From contig NZ_JAFBBJ010000001.1 of NCBI RefSeq assembly GCF_016907085.1, forward strand, positions 2,666,001 to 2,730,000: a stretch of DNA of 64,000 nucleotides, given 5' to 3'. How positions within the stretch are numbered: position 1 is the first letter of the stretch; every line of letters begins with the position of its first letter. Both the position numbers and the translations under genes were made by a program. The notes beneath the pieces were generated by a model, which worked only from the letters and a program-made list of their open reading frames with translations, ran no database searches and had not been told where the DNA came from. The DNA comes from Clavibacter michiganensis (lineage in GTDB: Bacteria; Actinomycetota; Actinomycetes; Actinomycetales; Microbacteriaceae). Shown one piece after another: positions 53,380 through 61,292 of this stretch.

Positions 53380-55083
53380 ATGGGTGATCTGTTCGAGGGA
53401 TACGGCACGCTCGCGGCCGCCAGACGAGCCTCCGGCGGCGCGATGCCGTTCGACGAGATGTTCCGGGATCCGCCCGTCGCGGGCGAGCCGGCCGTCGCCC
53501 GGGCCGCCTACCGCGAGATCCACGCGGCCCTCTCCCGCATGACCCAGGACGAGCTGAAGGACCGCACCGACGCGCTCGCCACCAGCTACCTCGCGCAGGG
53601 CGTCACCTTCGACTTCGCGGGCGAGGAGCGGCCGTTCCCGCTCGACGCCGTGCCGCGCGTCATCGAGCAGGCCGAGTGGAGCCGGCTCGAGAAGGGCGTC
53701 GCGCAGCGGGTCCGGGCGCTCGAGGCGTTCCTCGCCGACGTGTACGGGCCGCAGCGCGCGATCCGCGACGGCGTGATCCCGGCCCGGCTCATCAGCTCGT
53801 CCAGCCACTTCCACCGCCAGGCCGCCGGCATCGACCCGGCCAACGGCGTCCGCATCCAGGTCTCCGGCATCGACCTCGTGCGCGACGAGGCCGGCGAGAT
53901 GCGCGTGCTCGAGGACAACGTGCGCGTGCCGTCCGGCGTCAGCTACGTCATCTCCAACCGCCGCGTCATGGCGCAGACGCTGCCCGAGCTGTTCGTCTCG
54001 ATGCGCGTGCGGCCCGTCGGCGACTACCCGAACAAGCTCCTGCAGGCGCTCCGCGCGAGCGCGCCCGACGGCGTCGAGGACCCGAACGTCGTCGTCCTCA
54101 CGCCCGGCGTCTACAACAGCGCCTACTTCGAGCACACGCTGCTCGCGCGCCTCATGGGCGTCGAGCTCGTCGAGGGCCGCGACCTGTTCTGCTCCGGCGG
54201 CCGCGTCTGGATGCGCACCACGGGCGGCCCCATGCGCGTCGACGTCATCTACCGCCGCGTCGACGACGAGTTCCTGGATCCGCTGCAGTTCCGCGCCGAC
54301 TCCATGCTCGGCTCGCCCGGCCTCATGCTCGCGGCGCGCCTCGGCAACGTCACCATCGCGAACGCGGTGGGCAACGGCGTCGCCGACGACAAGCTCGTCT
54401 ACACGTACCTGCCCGACCTCATCCGCTACTACCTGGCCGAGGACGCGATCATCCCGAACGTCGACACCTGGCGCCTCGAGGAGCCCGACTCGCTCGAGGA
54501 GGTGCTCGACCGGCTGCCGGAGCTCGTCGTGAAGCCCGTCGACGGATCCGGCGGCAAGGGCCTCGTGGTCGGCCCGGCCGCCAGCGCGGGCGAGCTCGCG
54601 GAGCTGCGGGCGCGGCTCCTCAAGGACCCGCGCGGCTGGATCGCGCAGCCCGTCGTGCAGCTGTCCACCATCCCCACGCTCGTGGAGGACGGCATGCGCC
54701 CGCGGCACGCCGACCTCCGCCCGTTCGCCGTCAACGACGGCCGCGACATCTGGGTGCTGCCCGGCGGGCTCACGCGCGTCGCGCTCCCCGAGGGCCAGCT
54801 CGTGGTCAACAGCAGCCAGGGCGGCGGATCCAAGGACACCTGGGTCGTCGGCGACTCCGGCTTCCCCGCGGCGACGCGAGAGCGCAGCGTGCAGACGCTC
54901 GTGGCCGACCAGGCGGCGGTGACCACGTCCATCCCGATCATCCAGAACGGGGAGAAGGCGCCCGACCAGTCGCCGCACGACGCCCCGCGCAACCGCGACC
55001 AGCACGAGCAGCAGCAGCAGGCGGCCGCGCCCGCAGCAGCAGCCACCTCCGACGCCACCGCCACCACCGAGGGGGACCGCTGA
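53380..55083 (+). CDS. Circularly permuted type-2 ATP-grasp protein
   Basis: 567-residue predicted ATP-dependent carboxylate-amine ligase (DUF404/DUF407 type). Signs: GDLFEGYGTLAAARRASGG; VSGIDLVRDEAGEMRVLEDN; VRVPSGVSYVISNRRVM; ELVVKPVDGSGGKGLVVGP (ATP-binding loop); SSQGGGSKDTWV near the end. The last 45 residues are Gln/Ala-rich. Known gene clusters pair it with an alpha-E protein and a transglutaminase, as here, and have been predicted to make or modify a peptide; the product is unknown. TAGGCT (53368-53373) ends 6 nt before the ATG. Confidence 0.94.
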   Translation: MGDLFEGYGTLAAARRASGGAMPFDEMFRDPPVAGEPAVARAAYREIHAALSRMTQDELKDRTDALATSYLAQGVTFDFAGEERPFPLDAVPRVIEQAEWSRLEKGVAQRVRALEAFLADVYGPQRAIRDGVIPARLISSSSHFHRQAAGIDPANGVRIQVSGIDLVRDEAGEMRVLEDNVRVPSGVSYVISNRRVMAQTLPELFVSMRVRPVGDYPNKLLQALRASAPDGVEDPNVVVLTPGVYNSAYFEHTLLARLMGVELVEGRDLFCSGGRVWMRTTGGPMRVDVIYRRVDDEFLDPLQFRADSMLGSPGLMLAARLGNVTIANAVGNGVADDKLVYTYLPDLIRYYLAEDAIIPNVDTWRLEEPDSLEEVLDRLPELVVKPVDGSGGKGLVVGPAASAGELAELRARLLKDPRGWIAQPVVQLSTIPTLVEDGMRPRHADLRPFAVNDGRDIWVLPGGLTRVALPEGQLVVNSSQGGGSKDTWVVGDSGFPAATRERSVQTLVADQAAVTTSIPIIQNGEKAPDQSPHDAPRNRDQHEQQQQAAAPAAAATSDATATTEGDR

Positions 55084-56018
55084 TGCCCATGCTGTCGCGC
55101 ATCGCCGAGTCGCTGTTCTGGATCGGCCGCTACATCGAGCGGTCGGACGGCACCGCCCGCATCCTCGACGTGCACCTGCAGCTGCTGCTGGAGGATCCGT
55201 GGATCGACGAGGACACCGCCTGCCGCTCCCTCCTCAGCGTGATGGGCAGCGACGTGCCGAGCGAGGACGTCCTCGGCCGTGACGACGTGCTCGCCCTCCT
55301 CGCGGTGGACCGCACGCAGCCCGCCTCCATCGCCTACTCGCTCGGCGCCGCGCGGGAGAACGCCCGCCGTGCCCGCGAGATCGTCTCGTCGGAGCTGTGG
55401 GAGTGCCTCAACACGACGCGCGCCCGCATGCCGCGGAAGATCGCGAACGACCGCGTGCACGAGTTCTTCGGCTGGGTGCGCGAGCGCTCGGCCCTCGCGG
55501 TCGGGCTCGTCGAGTCGGGCACGAGCCGCGACGAGGCCTGGCAGTTCTTCACGCTCGGCCGATCCATCGAACGCGCCGACATGACCGCCCGCCTCCTCGC
55601 CACGCGCGCCCTCACCGAGGCGAGCGGCCCGTCCTGGACCACGATCCTCCGCTCCTGCGGCGCGTACGAGGCCTACCTCCGCACGTACCGCGGCGTGCCG
55701 AGCGCGCGCAACGCGGCGGAGTTCCTGCTGCTCGACCGGCTGTTCCCGCGGTCGATCACGCACTCGATCCGCCGGGCCGAGCAGTGCCTGCACGACATCG
55801 AGCCGCGCACCGACCGCCTCGGGGTGTCCGACCAGGCGCAGCGGCTGCTCGGGCAGATCCGGAGCGAGCTGGAGTACCGGCCGATCCAGGAGATCCTCGA
55901 CGACCTCCCGCGCTTCATGGACGCCGTGCAGGAGGCCACCAGCGCCACCAGCGAGGCCGTCCGCCAGCGCTACTTCCCCACCAACGCGGCACCCAGCTGG
56001 GTCGGAGAGAACTCGTGA
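55083..56018 (+). CDS. Alpha-E domain protein (DUF403)
   Basis: 311-residue all-helical alpha-E protein: MLSRIAESLFWIGRYIERSD and GAARENARRAREIVSSELWE at the start, FTLGRSIERADMTARLLATR and LLDRLFPRSITHSIRRAEQC further on. The family is defined by conserved Glu residues and always occurs beside type-2 ATP-grasp proteins, probably in one complex. Its ATG shares one base with the stop of the ATP-grasp gene. Second gene of the three-gene operon. Confidence 0.93.
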   Translation: MPMLSRIAESLFWIGRYIERSDGTARILDVHLQLLLEDPWIDEDTACRSLLSVMGSDVPSEDVLGRDDVLALLAVDRTQPASIAYSLGAARENARRAREIVSSELWECLNTTRARMPRKIANDRVHEFFGWVRERSALAVGLVESGTSRDEAWQFFTLGRSIERADMTARLLATRALTEASGPSWTTILRSCGAYEAYLRTYRGVPSARNAAEFLLLDRLFPRSITHSIRRAEQCLHDIEPRTDRLGVSDQAQRLLGQIRSELEYRPIQEILDDLPRFMDAVQEATSATSEAVRQRYFPTNAAPSWVGENS

Positions 56019-56860
56019 ACCGCCTGCGCATCACCCACCGGACCGGTTTCCACTACGAGGGCGAGGTGACCGCCTCGTACAACGAGGCGCGCATGCTGCC
56101 CGTGTCGAGCGAGAACCAGTTCGTCCTGTACTCGAACCTCGACATCCAGCCCAAGCCGGGGCACCACACGTACGTCGACTACTTCGGCACGCGCGTCTCC
56201 TCGTTCGAGATCCTGAGCCCCCACCGCTCGCTCGAGCTCACGGCGACGAGCCTCGTCGAGGTCCGGCCGCGCACGCACGAGCCGCACCAGCTGGGCTGGG
56301 ACGACCTCGCGATCGAGGTCGAGCGGGCCACCGACCACGTGGAGCAGGTCGCGCAGACCGTGCGCACCGAGCCGCACGAGGAGGTCCGCGCGCTCGCGGA
56401 GGAGATCGCGGGCGGCGCGGGCACCCCGTGCGAGGCGGCGGCGGAGATCGCCCGCGCGATCGGCGAGAAGGTCGAGTACATGGCCGGCGTCACGAGCGTG
56501 CAGTCGACCGCGCGCGAGGCCTGGGAGCAGGGGCGCGGCGTCTGCCAGGACATCACGCACATCGTCATCGGCGCGCTCCGGCACGTCGGGATCCCCGCCC
56601 GCTACGTCAGCGGCTACCTGCACCCGAAGCCGAACGCGGCCGTCGGCGAGACCGTCACGGGCGAGTCGCACGCGTGGGTCGAGTGGTTCTGCGGCGAGTG
56701 GCGCGGATGGGATCCCACCAACCTCATCGACATCGGCGACCGGCACGTGCTCGTCGGCCGGGGCCGCGACTACCGCGACGTCGCGCCGCTGCGCGGCATC
56801 TACGCGGGGCCGTTCCGGTCGAAGCTGTTCGTGCGGGTGGAGATCACGCGCGAGTCGTGA
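56015..56860 (+). CDS. Transglutaminase-like cysteine peptidase family protein
   Basis: 281-residue protein: an N-terminal beta domain (RLRITHRTGFHYEGEVTAS; EARMLPVSSENQ) and a transglutaminase-like catalytic domain with Cys in GRGVCQDITH, His in GESHAWVEW and Asp in GWDPTN. It could hydrolyse or transfer amide bonds, likely on the product of the ATP-grasp/alpha-E pair. GTG 56015 overlaps the alpha-E stop by 4 bases. Cytoplasmic, without signal peptide. Confidence 0.93.
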   Translation: MNRLRITHRTGFHYEGEVTASYNEARMLPVSSENQFVLYSNLDIQPKPGHHTYVDYFGTRVSSFEILSPHRSLELTATSLVEVRPRTHEPHQLGWDDLAIEVERATDHVEQVAQTVRTEPHEEVRALAEEIAGGAGTPCEAAAEIARAIGEKVEYMAGVTSVQSTAREAWEQGRGVCQDITHIVIGALRHVGIPARYVSGYLHPKPNAAVGETVTGESHAWVEWFCGEWRGWDPTNLIDIGDRHVLVGRGRDYRDVAPLRGIYAGPFRSKLFVRVEITRES

Positions 56861-56910
56861 CCTCGGGACGGGGCCTCGGCGGCCGGGTCCGGCGCACCTA
56901 GTCTGGATCC

Positions 56911-57807
56911 ATGCCCGACGACGAGCGCTCCACCGGCGGAGCCGACCACCGCACCATCGTGGACGCGGAGGGCGTCACCCTCCACTACTACGTGTGGGAG
57001 GCGGAGCGCCCGCGGGCCGTCGTCCACATCGCGCACGGCGTCGGCGAGCACGCGCTGCGCTACATCCGGCTCGCGCACGAGCTCAACGCCGCGGGCTTCA
57101 CGGTCGCGGCCGACGACCACCGCGGACACGGCGCCACCGGCCTCGGCCACCTCGGCATCGGCGTGCTGGGGCCCAGGCGCCACCTCGCGGCGCTCGACGG
57201 GATCCAGCTGGTGAGCGAGCAGCTGCGGCGCGAGCACCCCGACCTGCCGCTCGTGCTCCTCGGCCACAGCTGGGGCGCGCTCCTCGCGCAGCGCATCGTG
57301 GCGCGCGCCTCCCACCTCTACGCGGGTCTCGTGCTGAGCGGCGCGTCGCTCGCGATGCCCGGCGTCGTCAACACGGGCGACCTCAACAAGCGCTGGCGGC
57401 ACCCGGCGGCGTCCGGCTTCGAGTGGCTCTCGCGGGATCCCGAGGCCCAGCGCGCGTTCGGCGCCGACGACCGGAACTTCGACGTGAACGCGCTGAAGCC
57501 GTACCGGATGCGCGACTCCGTGCAGATCATGGGCCGGCCGCCCCGGAAGCTGGCGACCGACCTGCCCGTGCTCATCCAGGGCGGCGAGGAGGACTCGCTC
57601 GGCGGCCGGCGCGGCATGCAGCTGCTCGCGCGCGACTACAGCAGGCGCTCGCGCCTCAGCGACGTGCTGCTCATCGTCTACCCGGGCGCGCGGCACGAGA
57701 TCTACAACGAGACGAACCGCGACGAGGTGGTGGCGGACCTGCGGAGCTGGCTGGTGTCGCGCGTGGTCGCCGCCGAGCCGTCCTCCGACGACGGAGCCGC
57801 GGGATGA
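56911..57807 (+). CDS. Alpha/beta hydrolase, monoacylglycerol-lipase type
   Basis: 298-residue serine hydrolase. VVHIAHGVGEHALRYIRLA is the oxyanion strand and the family HG.GEH motif, ADDHRGHGATG follows, the nucleophile elbow is LLGHSWGALLAQ, the acid is the Asp in GGEEDSLGG and the His is in GARHEIYNE. This is the monoacylglycerol lipase/lysophospholipase pattern. TAGTCT (56899-56904) ends 6 nt before the ATG. Its stop overlaps the next acetyltransferase gene by 4 bases. Confidence 0.9.
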   Translation: MPDDERSTGGADHRTIVDAEGVTLHYYVWEAERPRAVVHIAHGVGEHALRYIRLAHELNAAGFTVAADDHRGHGATGLGHLGIGVLGPRRHLAALDGIQLVSEQLRREHPDLPLVLLGHSWGALLAQRIVARASHLYAGLVLSGASLAMPGVVNTGDLNKRWRHPAASGFEWLSRDPEAQRAFGADDRNFDVNALKPYRMRDSVQIMGRPPRKLATDLPVLIQGGEEDSLGGRRGMQLLARDYSRRSRLSDVLLIVYPGARHEIYNETNRDEVVADLRSWLVSRVVAAEPSSDDGAAG

Positions 57808-58304
57808 CGGGCGCGCTCCCGGAGGCGACGCTGCGCCCGGCGCGCGCCGACGACCTGCCGTTCCTCGAGGACATGCTCCTGGCGTCGATGGACTGGCGCG
57901 ACGACGGATCCATGACCCGCGAGCGCATGCTCGCCACCCCGGAGCTCGCGCACTACGTCTCGGGCTGGCCGCGACCGGGCGACGTAGGGGTGGTCGCGGA
58001 GGTCGCCGCGGATCCCGTCGGCGCCGCGTGGGCGCGGCTCTACGCGGACGACGACCGCGGCTACGGCTTCGTCGCGACCGACATCCCCGAGCTCGGCATG
58101 GCGCTCGTCCCGTCGGCGCGCGGCCGGGGCCTCGGACGGCGGATGCTCGTCGCGCTCGTCGAGGCGGTCCGCGCATCCGGCGCACCGGCCGTGAGCCTCA
58201 GCGTGGAGGACGGGAACGACCGCGCCCGCGCGCTCTACGCGTCGCTCGGCTTCGTGCCCGTGGGGCGCGAGGGCGGATCGGACGTGCTGCTGCTCCGCTG
58301 GTGA
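57804..58304 (+). CDS. GNAT family N-acetyltransferase
   Basis: 166-residue acetyltransferase. ATLRPARADDLPFLEDML opens the domain; the acetyl-CoA loop is PSARGRGLGRRMLVALV; the C-terminal strand is SLSVEDGNDRARALYASLGF with the conserved Tyr acid/base region. Coupled by ATGA to the lipase gene upstream. Substrate unknown. A strong 12-bp hairpin terminator follows, shared with the convergent surface-protein gene. Confidence 0.87.
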   Translation: MTGALPEATLRPARADDLPFLEDMLLASMDWRDDGSMTRERMLATPELAHYVSGWPRPGDVGVVAEVAADPVGAAWARLYADDDRGYGFVATDIPELGMALVPSARGRGLGRRMLVALVEAVRASGAPAVSLSVEDGNDRARALYASLGFVPVGREGGSDVLLLRW

Positions 58305-58308
58305 CGCA

Positions 58309-58349
58309 CGCCGCCCTCCGGCCCGCGGGATGCGGGACGGAGGGCGGCG
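58309..58349. terminator. Bidirectional hairpin terminator
   Basis: CGCCGCCCTCCG (58309-58320) and CGGAGGGCGGCG (58338-58349) form a perfect 12-bp stem with a 17-nt loop between convergent genes. Confidence 0.75.
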
Positions 58350-58370
58350 GTGGTGCGGTGGTGCGTCCGG

Positions 58371-61292
58371 TCAGGCGCGCGTCGGGCGGCCCGTCCGCGC
58401 GCGTCGGCGACGTCGTGCCTCGAGCGCGGCCGCGGATCCGACCACCAGCAGCAGCGCCGCGAGGGCGAGCGCCGACGCGGGCGAGGATCCGGTGCGCGGC
58501 AGCGAGCCGCGGAGGCCCGTGCTCGCGCTCGCGCTCGCGCCGGAGGTGCCGACCGGGCTCGAGCCGTCCGCCGCCAGCGCGCCGGGGGACGCGGTGCCCG
58601 TGCCGGCCGGAGCCGACGAGGATCCGCCGGACGCGGTGCCGGCCGACGCGGACCCGCCGGGCGTCGTGCCGGGGGCACCGGATCCGCCCGGGCTCACGGC
58701 GACCGCGGCGGTCGTGACCACCGCCGCGGACACGTCCGCGTCGAGGCCGGACGCGTCGACCAGGTGCAGGCCCGTGACCGTGCGGGACGCGCCCGCGGTC
58801 ACGTCCTCGGCGAGCACCGCGGATCCGCCGTCGGGCAGCGCGAACCGCGTGCCCGGGGCGATGTCGCCGGCCGCGAGCGCGGCGCCCGCGATGCTGCCGC
58901 CGTCGCTCGAGACGCGCACGGCGCCGTCGGCGACCTCGACCCGGAGGCCCCGGATCGCGACGGCCAGGCGGGTGCCCGGGTAGAGGGCGACGTCGTCGAG
59001 GGCGGCGCTGCCGGATCCGCTGCTCGACGCGAGGCGGATGCCCGAGGCGCGGATCTGGCCCGCGGCGCCGTCGCCCGCGGTGGCGGGGTCGGTCGTGGCG
59101 GCGGGGGCGGCGGCCGACGCGGAGGTCGCGTCGGACGCGGTCGCCGCGTGCGGGGTGCCGAGCGTGTCCGGCGCGAGCGCGGACGGCGAGGCGGAGGACG
59201 GCGATGCAGCGGCCGCGCTCCCCGTGCCCGCGGTGCCCGCCGCGTCGTCGGGCCGCGCCACGGGCGTCGCCGCGACGGCGCTCGGCCCGGTCGCGCGGAT
59301 CCCGTACGCCGACCAGCCGGCGGGCGCGGTGTCCGGCACGATCACGACGGGCGTCGGCGACGGATCCGGCGCGGGCGTCGTCGAGCCGCCCGCCGCCACG
59401 GTCACGACACCCAGCCGCACCTCGGGGTGCTGCCCGGTGAGGTCGCGGTAGTGCAGCGCGGTGAGGGTCACCGTGCCGTCGGATGCGACCGACCGCTCGC
59501 CGAAGCGGACCTCGACGCGCGGGGTGCCGTTCTCGTCGACGCCCGTGTAGAGGTCGGTGGTGGTGTCGATCCACACGCCGTTCACGAAGACCGCGTTGCC
59601 CGCATCCGCGAAGGACACGGTCATGGCGCCCGCGGCGGAAACGGCCGCGTGCAGGCCGTTCACCCGGAGGGCCGGCCAGCGGTAGTCGGCGAGCGGATCC
59701 GTGGAGGCATCCGGCACCTGGCGGAACGCGCCCACGTCGACCGTGGCGGTGCCCGTGGCGTCGCCCGTGCCGAGGTCGACGGCGACGGCCGACGCGGTGT
59801 CGGGATCCGTCCCCGTGCCGGTCACGGCGTCCGCCGCGGCGTGCGGGGCGGCGACGGTCGCGGCCGGCTGCGGCGCGACGAGCACCGTGCCGTCCGGCGC
59901 GGTGACGCCGACGCCGTACGCGCCCACGACCTGCCCGGCCGCGGGCGGCACCACGACCGTGCCCAGGCGCACGTCCGGGTGCGCGCCGGTCAGGTCGCGG
60001 TAGTGCACGGCGGTGACCGTGACGGTGCCGTCGGCCGCCGTCTCGTGCTCGCCGAACGCGACGGTGACGCGGGGCGCGCCCTGCTCGTCGACGCCCGTGT
60101 AGAGGTCGGTCGTGGTGTCGATCCAGCGGCCGTCGACGAAGACCGCGCTGCCGGGATCCGCGAACTCGGTCGAGACGGCTCCCGCTGGCGTCACCGTGGC
60201 GGTGAGCCCGTAGACGCGGAACGCCGTCCAGCGGTACTCGGCGAGCGGGTCGGCCGGCGCGCCGGGCAGCTGCTCGAACGAGCCGACGCCGATCGTGGTG
60301 GTGCCGTCGGCGCCGGTCTCGACGCGCACGGATGCGGCGTGCTCCGCGGATCCGTCCGTCGCGTCCAGCGCGTCGGCGGAGGACCGGCGGTCGAGGCCCT
60401 CGACGCGCGGCTGCCCGTCGATCACGGGCGTGCCGTCGGGAGCCGTGACGGTGACGCCCGTCGCGACGCGGCCGGCGGTGGGAGCGGGTGCGGGATCGGG
60501 ATCCGGCGCGGGGGTCGGGTCGGGCGCGGGGGTCGGATCCGGCGCGGGGGTCGGATCCGGGTCGGGCGCCGGGGTCGGCGCCGGGGTCGGCGCCGGCGTC
60601 GGCGAGGCCGACGGCGCCGGGACCGGCACGGCGGCGGCCGCCGCGCACGTCACGGATGCGGCGCGCACGCGCCAGATCTCCGAGGCGCCGGGCTCCGCCT
60701 CCACGTCGACGCCGACGGTGGTCGCGGATCCGTCGTCGCCCGTCGACGTGGCGCCGACGATGACGCGGGTCGCGCCGTAGATCGACTCCGGCAGGTCGCG
60801 CGACCAGCCGGGCGTCGCGTCGGCGTCCGCGGTCACGTCCGCGCCGCCGATCGTCAGCCGGTCGAGGTGCACGGCGGGCGTGCCGCCGGGCGTGCACGAG
60901 ACGGTGAGGCCGGAGAACACGATCGCCGGCCGGTCGCGCAGCGTCAGCTCGCCGCTCGCGATGGTGCTCGTCGCGCCGGTGGGACCGGCGGTGGAGGAGA
61001 GGCCGGTCGTGCGGGTCGTGTTCTCCTTGAGCACGTCGCCGGTGGAGGCGGCGGTGCGCGTGACCGCGGCCCCCGCGGACCACTCCGCGAGGGGCGTGGG
61101 CGCGGTGAGCGTGTCGCCGTCGATGTCGATGATCTCCACGCCCGAGGCGTGCGCGAGCACGACGTCGGCCGCGTGCGCCGCGAGGGGCGCGAGCCCGCCG
61201 AGGGCGAGGAGGGCCGCGAGGGCGGTGGCGCCGGTCACGCCGACGAGACCGAGGGAGGGGCGCGACGTGGATCCGCGCGTCACCCGCCTCAT
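58371..61292 (-). CDS. LPxTG wall-anchored surface protein with two choice-of-anchor-P-like repeats
   Basis: 973 residues: signal peptide to about 41 (APLAAHA), an N-terminal beta region, a Pro/Asp/Thr spacer (about 220-270), two repeats of about 100 residues sharing WIDTTTDLYTGVDE and TVTxTAxHYRDLTG, then Ala/Ser-rich spacers and a sortase signal LPRTG (931-935) with hydrophobic helix and basic tail. The repeats resemble choice-of-anchor-P domains. ATG overlaps the stop of the S53 peptidase gene (ATGA), so both are secreted together. Adhesin or wall role is inferred. Confidence 0.87.
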   Translation of the reverse strand: MRRVTRGSTSRPSLGLVGVTGATALAALLALGGLAPLAAHAADVVLAHASGVEIIDIDGDTLTAPTPLAEWSAGAAVTRTAASTGDVLKENTTRTTGLSSTAGPTGATSTIASGELTLRDRPAIVFSGLTVSCTPGGTPAVHLDRLTIGGADVTADADATPGWSRDLPESIYGATRVIVGATSTGDDGSATTVGVDVEAEPGASEIWRVRAASVTCAAAAAVPVPAPSASPTPAPTPAPTPAPDPDPTPAPDPTPAPDPTPAPDPDPAPAPTAGRVATGVTVTAPDGTPVIDGQPRVEGLDRRSSADALDATDGSAEHAASVRVETGADGTTTIGVGSFEQLPGAPADPLAEYRWTAFRVYGLTATVTPAGAVSTEFADPGSAVFVDGRWIDTTTDLYTGVDEQGAPRVTVAFGEHETAADGTVTVTAVHYRDLTGAHPDVRLGTVVVPPAAGQVVGAYGVGVTAPDGTVLVAPQPAATVAAPHAAADAVTGTGTDPDTASAVAVDLGTGDATGTATVDVGAFRQVPDASTDPLADYRWPALRVNGLHAAVSAAGAMTVSFADAGNAVFVNGVWIDTTTDLYTGVDENGTPRVEVRFGERSVASDGTVTLTALHYRDLTGQHPEVRLGVVTVAAGGSTTPAPDPSPTPVVIVPDTAPAGWSAYGIRATGPSAVAATPVARPDDAAGTAGTGSAAAASPSSASPSALAPDTLGTPHAATASDATSASAAAPAATTDPATAGDGAAGQIRASGIRLASSSGSGSAALDDVALYPGTRLAVAIRGLRVEVADGAVRVSSDGGSIAGAALAAGDIAPGTRFALPDGGSAVLAEDVTAGASRTVTGLHLVDASGLDADVSAAVVTTAAVAVSPGGSGAPGTTPGGSASAGTASGGSSSAPAGTGTASPGALAADGSSPVGTSGASASASTGLRGSLPRTGSSPASALALAALLLVVGSAAALEARRRRRARTGRPTRA
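59398..59700 (-). repeat. Coding repeat, copy B of the surface-protein domain
   Basis: Encodes the second of two roughly 100-residue domains (DPLADYRWPALRV to VRLGVVTV). The segments coding WIDTTTDLYTGVDE and HYRDLTG are nearly identical to copy A at DNA level, showing duplication within the gene. Confidence 0.75.
59950..60257 (-). repeat. Coding repeat, copy A of the surface-protein domain
   Basis: Encodes the first of the two domains (DPLAEYRWTAFRV to VRLGTVVV); partner of the copy at 59398-59700. Confidence 0.75.
60481..60607 (-). repeat. Tandem Pro-Asp-Pro-Thr spacer repeat
   Basis: Short in-frame repeats built on GGATCCGGCGCGGGGGTCG encode the PAPDPTPAPDPTP wall-spanning spacer. Simple coding repeats such as these expand and shrink by slippage. 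Confidence 0.7.

Noticed and set aside
60481..60607. Regular short repeats considered as a CRISPR array
   Set aside because: The repeats are in-frame Pro-Asp-Pro-Thr codons without unique spacers and no cas gene is present.
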